IMG/VR virus record: IMGVR_UViG_3300025098_003247
Coordinates: 1-36,387 of that record
Direction: 5' to 3' (one strand)
DNA: 36,387 nt
Source: a virus
Every line of letters starts with the position of its first letter. The stretch's first letter is position 1. The notes under the pieces were generated by a model that had not been told where the DNA came from, ran no database searches, and was given only the letters and a program-made list of their open reading frames with translations. A program made the position numbers and the translations under genes. Positions 8,320 through 13,647 of this stretch are shown piece after piece.

Positions 8320-10085
8320 TGTTAAAAATAAAAAACGTATCAGCAAAGAATTTTATGAGTGTTGGCAACAACACACAGGCAGTTAATTTTGATAACTGTC
8401 AACTTACTCTTGTACTAGGTCACAACTTAGATATGGGTGGTGATGGTAGCAGAAATGGTACTGGTAAAACTACTATTATAAATGCATTAAGTTATGCTCT
8501 TTATGGAGACGCCTTAACAAACATTCGTAAAGACAATCTCATAAACAAAACAAACGGTAAAGGTATGATTGTTACTGTAGAGTTTGAGATAGAAGGAAGA
8601 GCATATAGAATAGAACGTGGAAGACGACCTAATGTGTTAAGACTACTTGTAAACGGAGAAGATGCATTTACAGAAGAACAACAAGGCGACAGCAGAGAGA
8701 CACAGAAAGAAATCGAAAAGATTATTGGCTTCCCACATAATATGTTCAAACATTTAATTGCGTTGAATACATACACAGAACCTTTTCTTAGTATGAGGGC
8801 GAACGATCAAAGAGACATGATCGAACAACTATTAGGCATTACTGAACTTAGTTTAAAAGCAGAAATACTTAAAGAAAGAATGAAGTTTACAAAAGAAGCA
8901 ATTAAGGAAGAAGAGATTACGATTAATGCAATTAATACTAGCAATGAGCGTATAGAAAAGAATATACAAGAAATAGAAAGCAGAAGTAGAGCATGGGAAA
9001 AGAATAAGGAAGATAAAATTATATCTTTGGGAGAAGAGATAGTTGCTCTGGAAACTATTGATATTGACAAAGAGTTAGAAAACCATAAACTACTGGGTGA
9101 CCTTAAAGAACAACGTGCAAATTTACAAGTATTAACATCAGAAGAAAAACGTATTGCAACTAGTTTAAAAAGAAGTACAAAGAAACTAGAAGATTTAAAA
9201 TCCTCTTTGGAAAGTGCAAAAGCAGGAATATGTCCAACATGTGAACAAGAAACTGCCCATTTAGATACACATGAACAATACACTAAAGATCTTATAGATG
9301 ATATAGACAAAGAGGAAATATACTTTTCAGAACTAGAAGAAAGGAATAACGAAATAAATGAAGGTCTAAGTGACTTCGAAAATATAGAAGAAGACCCGGT
9401 TGTATTTTATAATACTTTGGAAAAGGCGTTACAACATAAACATAATGTTGAAACTATGAAAACACAATTAGAGGAAAAAGCCTTAGAAGAAAACCCATAT
9501 ACAGACCAAATAGATTCCTTACAAAAAACAGGAATACAAGAAGTTAATTTTGATAAAATGAACGAACTTACATTTTTGCAGGAACATCAAGACTTCCTAC
9601 ACAAACTTTTAACAAGCAAAGACAGTTTTATTCGTAAAAAAATTATAGATCAAAATATTGCATATCTAAATCATAGACTTGCATATTATTTAGACAAGTT
9701 AGGATTACCACATGATGTAAAATTTGCAAGTGATCTGGGTGTGGAAATTACAGAATATGGCAGAGATTTAGACTTTGATAATCTAAGTAGGGGAGAACGA
9801 AACAGACTAATCCTGGGTTTAAGTTGGGCATTTAGAGATATGTATGAAAGTTTAAATAGGCCTATGAATCTTATGTGTGTTGACGAATTAATTGATAGTG
9901 GAATGGATAGTATGGGTGTTGAAAATGCATTAGGCATTTTAAAGAAAATGCATAGAGAACAAAGTAAAAACATTATGCTTATCTCACACAAAGAAGAACT
10001 AGTAGGACGTGTTAATAATGTATTAACAGTCGTGAAAGAAGGCGGATTTACAGCATACAATACCGACACAGAGTATGTTAATTGA
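8319..10085 (+). CDS. gp46: gp46, recombination endonuclease subunit (Rad50-like ATPase)
   Basis: A 588-aa SMC/Rad50-type ATPase. The N-terminus has Walker A GSRNGTGKTT (about residues 43-52). A long coiled coil (about 170-440) is broken by the zinc hook CPTC (C305, C308). The C-terminal lobe has the ABC signature LSRGERNRLILGL near residue 489 and Walker B LMCVDELIDSGMDS, then an LISHKEEL switch-His segment. It pairs with gp47 immediately upstream; T4 gp46 is 560 aa, so this is full length. The last 11 nt overlap the next gene. Confidence 0.93.
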   Translation: MLKIKNVSAKNFMSVGNNTQAVNFDNCQLTLVLGHNLDMGGDGSRNGTGKTTIINALSYALYGDALTNIRKDNLINKTNGKGMIVTVEFEIEGRAYRIERGRRPNVLRLLVNGEDAFTEEQQGDSRETQKEIEKIIGFPHNMFKHLIALNTYTEPFLSMRANDQRDMIEQLLGITELSLKAEILKERMKFTKEAIKEEEITINAINTSNERIEKNIQEIESRSRAWEKNKEDKIISLGEEIVALETIDIDKELENHKLLGDLKEQRANLQVLTSEEKRIATSLKRSTKKLEDLKSSLESAKAGICPTCEQETAHLDTHEQYTKDLIDDIDKEEIYFSELEERNNEINEGLSDFENIEEDPVVFYNTLEKALQHKHNVETMKTQLEEKALEENPYTDQIDSLQKTGIQEVNFDKMNELTFLQEHQDFLHKLLTSKDSFIRKKIIDQNIAYLNHRLAYYLDKLGLPHDVKFASDLGVEITEYGRDLDFDNLSRGERNRLILGLSWAFRDMYESLNRPMNLMCVDELIDSGMDSMGVENALGILKKMHREQSKNIMLISHKEELVGRVNNVLTVVKEGGFTAYNTDTEYVN

Positions 10086-10866
10086 TGTTAATTTAGGTCA
10101 TAATAAAGAAGTTACACTAACTTATGAACTGTACGACAATGCAGTTACACACCTGTTTTATAATCGTATTAGCAATCAACCAAACGAAGTAGTAAGCAGA
10201 AACGAATTTTATAACTTCGGTGAATCACAACAAGATATTACACAAGAACTAAATGGTATAATAGATGATTTAAGACATTTGGTGCCTGACCTTATAGGCG
10301 ATGATAATGTAGAAAATTTAAATCAGTTGCACATTAATTTTCCTGACAACGAAAAGAAATATGCAAACAATCCAAAAGTATTTGCATTATTAAGAGACTT
10401 TAACAATAGAATACATCATTTAGAACGATTACAAAAACAAATCAACAATACCAGTATGCTATTTACTGTGGATAATGATCCAGGTATAGACTTACCAGAA
10501 GAAGCATACAGTATGTTTACTCCTAACAAACAGTTTGGAGAAATGTACATGAACTATCCTCACGTTGGTAAACATTTTATGGAATTATTTTACGACCAAG
10601 ACACAGACATTCCACAAGAACAAATAATCCTCACACATAAAATGGCTAGTGGATTATACTGCTGGTTTGGTAATGACATGCAAGTTAGTAATCGTATGCA
10701 AATGGATATGTTTAAATTTTTTTGTAGCATACAAAATAAAATACCATATGAGTGGGGTGATCCTAAACTTGCTATAGGATATCTGCCGCTTGGCAAAGTT
10801 ACGCATGAGATAGATTTAAATGCAGTAAGCCAAAACAAATATCTACATAGTTGGGTATGTAGGTAA
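10075..10866 (+). CDS. Conserved-looking phage protein of unknown function
   Basis: A 263-aa protein starting 11 nt inside the end of gp46 and reading in another frame, so it is translationally coupled to the recombination genes. No domain is recognised. It is rich in Asn, Asp, His and aromatic residues, has no signal peptide, membrane span or low-complexity stretch, and includes segments such as HFMELFYDQDTDIPQEQII and ASGLYCWFGNDMQVSNRMQ. The Shine-Dalgarno is poor, as expected for a coupled start. A role alongside recombination or replication is suggested only by position. Confidence 0.75.
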   Translation: MLIDVNLGHNKEVTLTYELYDNAVTHLFYNRISNQPNEVVSRNEFYNFGESQQDITQELNGIIDDLRHLVPDLIGDDNVENLNQLHINFPDNEKKYANNPKVFALLRDFNNRIHHLERLQKQINNTSMLFTVDNDPGIDLPEEAYSMFTPNKQFGEMYMNYPHVGKHFMELFYDQDTDIPQEQIILTHKMASGLYCWFGNDMQVSNRMQMDMFKFFCSIQNKIPYEWGDPKLAIGYLPLGKVTHEIDLNAVSQNKYLHSWVCR

Positions 10867-10888
10867 GTATTTTAGAACATAAAAACGG

Positions 10889-10916
10889 TTGACATATTGT
10901 GCTTTTGTGCTATACT
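10889..10916 (+). promoter_or_regulatory. Sigma70-like promoter for the KOW-like / SWIM pair
   Basis: TTGACA (10889-10894), a 16-bp spacer and TATACT (10911-10916) precede the ATG at 10950. The -10 lies inside the longest possible reading frame (from 10899), which decides for the downstream start codon. No late motif is present. Confidence 0.75.
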
Positions 10917-10949
10917 AATAGCATATTTAATAAAACTAAGGGAGTTAAT

Positions 10950-11207
10950 ATGTCATTAAATGAAATAAAACAAGAAGTTCTTAGAGGTAATTTCACTACT
11001 TCTGATCTACAATCTTTAATATCTTACACAAGAACTGTTATGGAAACACAAACCAAAGCAACCTTAAATGTAGGTGATAATGTATTTGTAGTACAAAAAA
11101 CAAAACGTACACCTGGTGTAATTAAGAAAGTAAATATTAAACGTTGTGTTGTTGATATGCAAGGTAGCAGTTATAATGTTCCACTTAGCATGATAGAAGT
11201 CGCTTAA
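10950..11207 (+). CDS. Small SH3/KOW-like phage protein
   Basis: An 85-aa protein. An upstream ATG at 10899 in the same frame is rejected because a promoter lies between the two; the ATG at 10950 has GGGAG six bases before it. An N-terminal helical half (NEIKQEVLRGNFTTSDLQSL) is followed by a small beta barrel, LNVGDNVFVVQKTKRTPGVI then CVVDMQGSSYNVPLSMIEV, with the alternating pattern of KOW/SH3-like domains that often bind nucleic acid or protein. Similar small proteins are common in marine myophages without a known job. It overlaps the next gene by one base (TAATG). Confidence 0.75.
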   Translation: MSLNEIKQEVLRGNFTTSDLQSLISYTRTVMETQTKATLNVGDNVFVVQKTKRTPGVIKKVNIKRCVVDMQGSSYNVPLSMIEVA

Positions 11208-11545
11208 TGATTGAAATATTACAAGAAGTAACTGACTGGGGAAAGTACAAGGTAAACAATGGAGTTTATCATGTAAGTTCCTCAGGTAGACTTGTAGGTT
11301 ATCAAGTTGATCAAGATTCTGAACTCCAAGTTCTTAAAGTTCCTAGCACACAATTCAGTAAAGCAAGACGTAAGTTTGTGAAAATTGGCGAAAGGGAAGA
11401 AGAACTGGAAAGTCATATAGTAAAAATACAAGGTTCTAAAGGTAATGTTTATTTGCTGGACACTAAAAAGAATACTTGCACATGTCCTGGTTATACTTTT
11501 AGAGGTAACTGTAAACATATTAAAGAACATTTACAAACAGTTTAG
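11207..11545 (+). CDS. SWIM zinc-finger protein
   Basis: A 112-aa protein whose C-terminus carries a SWIM-type zinc finger: CTCPGYTFRGNCKHI gives CxC...CxH ligands (C-T-C, then C-K-H about ten residues on). SWIM fingers bind DNA or proteins and occur in recombination-associated proteins such as Shu2/Sws1; a DNA-related role here is plausible but unproven. The N-terminal 75 residues (VTDWGKYKVNNGVYHVSSSG) look beta-rich and are not recognised. It shares one base with the upstream KOW-like gene, making a two-gene early operon, and its stop codon is part of a terminator hairpin. Confidence 0.8.
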   Translation: MIEILQEVTDWGKYKVNNGVYHVSSSGRLVGYQVDQDSELQVLKVPSTQFSKARRKFVKIGEREEELESHIVKIQGSKGNVYLLDTKKNTCTCPGYTFRGNCKHIKEHLQTV

Positions 11546-11561
11546 GTCCTACGGACCTTTT
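11544..11561 (+). terminator. Intrinsic terminator after the SWIM gene
   Basis: AGGTCC and GGACCT form a 6-bp stem with a TAC loop followed by TTTT. It overlaps the TAG stop of the SWIM gene. The loop is short and the U-tract modest, so it may be weak. Confidence 0.55.
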
Positions 11562-11595
11562 CAAACTACATTCAATCGTTTCGTTTCACTCAACT

Positions 11596-11619
11596 CTTTC
11601 ATTTGTTTGAAAGTTTTTT
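11596..11619 (+). terminator. Second hairpin plus U-tract
   Basis: CTTTCA / TGAAAG with a TTTGTT loop is followed by six T. A competing longer-range pairing exists, with TTTCAAAC at 11559-11566 matching GTTTGAAA at 11605-11612. Tandem termination would shield the convergent minus-strand operon. Confidence 0.5.
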
Positions 11620-12029
11620 AAAAGACCGTTATCATGTATGTTGAAGCCATAACTCACCTATAAAAGGTGAGAAAGGTGTCATCATGTGATGTCTTCGCCT
11701 TCTTAACTTCGGGTGCTATTAGGAACCGGTGAGCCTTTTGTCCCCATACACTACCGTCACGAATCTCACGGAAGCCATATAACCTTAGTAAGTTTAGTTA
11801 TATAACTTGTAGGTTGCTTTTTCTCATTGCCTACATCCTTTTAATACTGTTTAACGTGTGTTTGTATCTTTGCCGCTATACATCTCTAGAGTCCCGCACC
11901 AGGATTACTGGATTGTCAAAGAGTCCGATTAAATATGCCTCGGTAGAGCCGGTGTATAGTCCTATGTGTGCCTTGTTTTGACTTAACGTCTGTGATGTGC
12001 CATGATGTGTTCTTATCAGCAAATAGTTA
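11620..12029. ncRNA. Gene-free interval, possible structured RNA
   Basis: Between convergent genes there is no ORF worth calling, yet the stretch is not plain AT-rich filler. Hand counting gives about 42% G+C for 11641-12000, reaching about 50% in 11701-11760, above the AT-rich genes around it. Several stems are visible: CTCACC/GGTGAG (11653-58 with 11666-71), TGTAGG/CCTACA (11808-13 with 11830-35), and GTATAG/CTATAC (11954-59 with 11876-81) enclosing CCAG/CTGG (11899-902 with 11908-11). A possible minus-strand promoter is at 12012-12041. I match it to no known RNA family and cannot fix its strand or ends. It carries neither a tRNA nor a tmRNA signature. Confidence 0.3.
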
Positions 12030-12041
12030 TCAACTTGTCAA
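12012..12041 (-). promoter_or_regulatory. Possible sigma70-type promoter firing into the gene-free interval
   Basis: On the minus strand TTGACA (12036-12041), inside the last codons of the GIY-YIG gene, is followed after 18 bp by GATAAG (12012-12017), a 4-of-6 match to TATAAT. The transcript would run through 12005-11620, where there is no gene. The -10 is weak. Confidence 0.35.
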
Positions 12042-12449
12042 TGCTTCTTTAAGGATTTCTGAGCCGCCTACCCTTACATTGATTATTCCGTTATAATAAT
12101 CGTCAGTAAGTAATACCTTTCTTTCAAACTGTTCTTGTGCTTCTAAGTAACTTGCAACACCTCTACTAGGACAAAAGTGCAATATTTCTCTTGTAAAAGA
12201 GTCTTCTCCTAGTTCTATCACATCTGCTTTTAAATGATCGTTACTACCCCAATATGTTTTCCAGTCGCTTTCTTTCGTACCACGACGTTTATTTTTTCTG
12301 CCTTTTAATGGCGGTTTAGTAGTTTTAAATTTTGCTAACTTTTTACCAACATACTTTCTGTTGTTTGTTAGGTTAGTGATAATATATACGAAGGCTTCGC
12401 ATTCTTCTGGAAGTTCGGTAATTTCTTTGTTATTATATAACCAAGACAT
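12030..12449 (-). CDS. GIY-YIG endonuclease, small SegE-like type
   Basis: A 139-aa GIY-YIG nuclease-fold protein. FVYIITNLTNNRKYVGKK (residues 20-37) holds both halves of the signature (VYI, YVG). Next come a basic segment with RRGTKESDWKTYWGS, REILHFCPS, and YLEAQEQFE with the expected catalytic Glu. This SDWxxYxGS form is common in T4-like phages, either free-standing homing endonuclease-like or of unknown use. Its ATG overlaps the stop of the upstream 65-aa frame by one base (TAATG), so it belongs to the gp26 operon. No intron is seen around it. Activity is not guaranteed; several such proteins are uncharacterised. Confidence 0.75.
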   Translation of the reverse strand: MSWLYNNKEITELPEECEAFVYIITNLTNNRKYVGKKLAKFKTTKPPLKGRKNKRRGTKESDWKTYWGSNDHLKADVIELGEDSFTREILHFCPSRGVASYLEAQEQFERKVLLTDDYYNGIINVRVGGSEILKEALTS

Positions 12450-12646
12450 TAGAGTTCATCTGTTACAGTTTTGCCTGCTTTTTGTTTAAGCATATTTTCT
12501 AGTGTTTTACCTAATAAAGTTCTTTGAGGAGTTGACATATACCAAACATCGTTCCATGCAATTGAGCCTCCGCTATAAATCACAAGTTCACAAATATTTT
12601 TTTCTAGGGCGTCTGTTTCTTTTTTCAGCCTCCCAAGATATGCCAC
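12449..12646 (-). CDS. Small tail/baseplate assembly protein in the -1 frame after gp26 (gp51-like position)
   Basis: As a free ORF it is 65 aa from a GTG at 12646 with no good Shine-Dalgarno. However, its frame is open upstream, without a stop, back into the end of gp26. There the slippery heptamer T_TTT_TTC would allow a -1 shift giving the junction NFF-HRFLAQSEPEEIVAYL and a fusion of about 365 aa. The C-terminal part (NDVWYMSTPQRTLLGKTLE) resembles the short helical segment of tail assembly chaperone partners. In T4 the functional neighbour of gp26 in hub assembly is gp51, but sequence similarity is not evident to me. It overlaps the GIY-YIG gene by one base. Confidence 0.6.
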   Translation of the reverse strand: MAYLGRLKKETDALEKNICELVIYSGGSIAWNDVWYMSTPQRTLLGKTLENMLKQKAGKTVTDEL

Positions 12647-12669
12647 AATCTCTTCTGGCTCTGATTGAG

Positions 12670-13545
12670 CTAGGAAGCGGTGAAAAAATTTACAGGATTA
12701 AAGTTCACCTCAGATTCAAATATGTATGGTTCTTCTGGTGAGCCTCCACATTCTTCTTTCTCACATCCTACTTCCATTTTTTTATTAATACCAACATTAG
12801 AAATTTCTTCTATAAATGTTTGTATTTCACTTCCAACTGCTCTATCACAGTTTTCTAAAAATTCTTTAATTTGTTTTTTATCTGAAACAACAATAGTATC
12901 TTCGCCTTCTTTAATAGTTACATCTTTAACACTATCAACCATAAGCTCAAAGTTTAAACTTGCTAATTCTACAAAGTTTTCGTTAAAAGCACGAATTCTA
13001 TCTACTTCGTCTGGGATATCTGCAATTGATTGTAAACTTCTAGTAGTTCTAAAATTAGCAATACCTGCCTTTACAGCAGATTTATAACTAAAAGGTTGTA
13101 CACTAATTAATAATCCTGATGCAGTTGTGAACTGATAAGATTCTTTTAAATTAGTCATTGTGGTTAAAACACCTTCAACACTCAATACACTTGTAATTTG
13201 TTCTTCACATTTATCACATACTGCTTGTACCTCAATATCATCTCCAAAGGTTGCGCCTTGTATTGCAACCAATAAAGCATCTACATCGTTGCTAAAAAGT
13301 GCCATTGCATTTTTAATGCTTGGTACACAACTTTCTATTACTTGTATCACAGCATCACCGTTTAAAAGTGCGTCTGGATTTTTCATAATCAATTCGTCTT
13401 TTGCCGTCATTGGAAGGACTGCATGTTCTTCAATAGATGTATCTAAAACATCATTTGAATAATAATCTCCCCCACTTGGTAATCCTGTATATAATTTTGG
13501 CGTTCTAAAGTGTCCTGCTAACGGATTACTTGTTTGTTTTGCCAT
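12670..13545 (-). CDS. gp26: gp26-like baseplate hub / tail assembly protein
   Basis: A 291-aa protein of the gp26 family of T4-like phages. The opening (FRTPKLYTGLPSGGDYY, SIEEHAVLPMTAKDELIM, NPDALLNGDAVIQVIESCV) matches the family's N-terminal pattern. A CDKC pair (mid-protein) and CEKEEC plus Gly-Gly near the C-terminus look like a zinc site. T4 gp26 is 208 aa. In T4 it is needed for hub assembly; gene position beside the tape measure and the frameshift signal also fit a tail assembly chaperone. The ATG has AGGAG nine bases upstream. It leads a leftward late operon with the 65-aa frame and the GIY-YIG gene. Confidence 0.75.
   Translation of the reverse strand: MAKQTSNPLAGHFRTPKLYTGLPSGGDYYSNDVLDTSIEEHAVLPMTAKDELIMKNPDALLNGDAVIQVIESCVPSIKNAMALFSNDVDALLVAIQGATFGDDIEVQAVCDKCEEQITSVLSVEGVLTTMTNLKESYQFTTASGLLISVQPFSYKSAVKAGIANFRTTRSLQSIADIPDEVDRIRAFNENFVELASLNFELMVDSVKDVTIKEGEDTIVVSDKKQIKEFLENCDRAVGSEIQTFIEEISNVGINKKMEVGCEKEECGGSPEEPYIFESEVNFNPVNFFTAS
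12682..12688 (-). other. Putative programmed -1 ribosomal frameshift site (T_TTT_TTC)
   Basis: In the gp26 reading frame the codons AAT TTT TTC ACC GCT TCC TAG end the gene. T TTT TTC is a canonical X_XXY_YYZ heptamer, and A_AAT_TTT just before it also fits. After slipping back one base, translation reads CAC CGC TTC CTA GCT CAA... with no stop until 12449. A small hairpin GCTC-AATCA-GAGC starts 11 nt downstream (12670-12658). Frameshift use is inferred, not shown. Confidence 0.6.
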
Positions 13546-13570
13546 AGTTAAAACTCCTGTTAATTACTCT

Positions 13571-13578
13571 GATAAATA
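13571..13578 (+). promoter_or_regulatory. Late promoter (GATAAATA) for the tape-measure gene
   Basis: CTGATAAATATACT on the plus strand, 69 nt before the ATG at 13648. It faces the minus-strand late promoter at 13604-13611. Confidence 0.75.
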
Positions 13579-13585
13579 TACTAGA

Positions 13586-13600
13586 GTAGTATTGTACTAC
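13586..13600. repeat. Short dyad between two facing late promoters
   Basis: GTAGTA-TTG-TACTAC is a perfect 6-bp inverted repeat with a 3-bp centre. It lies between the two convergent GATAAATA elements and spans the predicted transcription starts of both. Confidence 0.7.
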
Positions 13601-13603
13601 AAG

Positions 13604-13611
13604 TATTTATC
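13604..13611 (-). promoter_or_regulatory. Late promoter (GATAAATA) for the gp26 operon
   Basis: The minus strand reads GTGATAAATACTTG. Transcription would run left through the plus-strand late promoter to the gp26 ATG at 13545. Confidence 0.75.
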
Positions 13612-13647
13612 ACAGTTAAATACGCATATAATATAAGTTGGTAATTT

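Noticed and set aside
8807-9310. Minus-strand 167-aa ORF inside gp46
   Set aside because: Ser/Cys/Leu-rich complement of the gp46 coiled coil; no start signals and no family pattern.
10899-10949. Longer start for the KOW-like gene
   Set aside because: The -10 element TATACT lies inside this extension and the ATG at 10950 has GGGAG at correct spacing.
11640-11860. Tiny minus-strand ORFs of 9-19 codons and a plus-strand 9-codon ORF in the gene-free interval
   Set aside because: Very short, unlinked and no better than chance; not called.
11620-12029. tRNA or tmRNA
   Set aside because: No cloverleaf with a T-arm GTTC-type loop and no tmRNA tag frame could be found on either strand.
12030-12449. 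Homing intron containing the GIY-YIG gene
   Set aside because: The gene is cotranscribed by TAATG overlap with the upstream frame, and neither neighbour is an interrupted gene.
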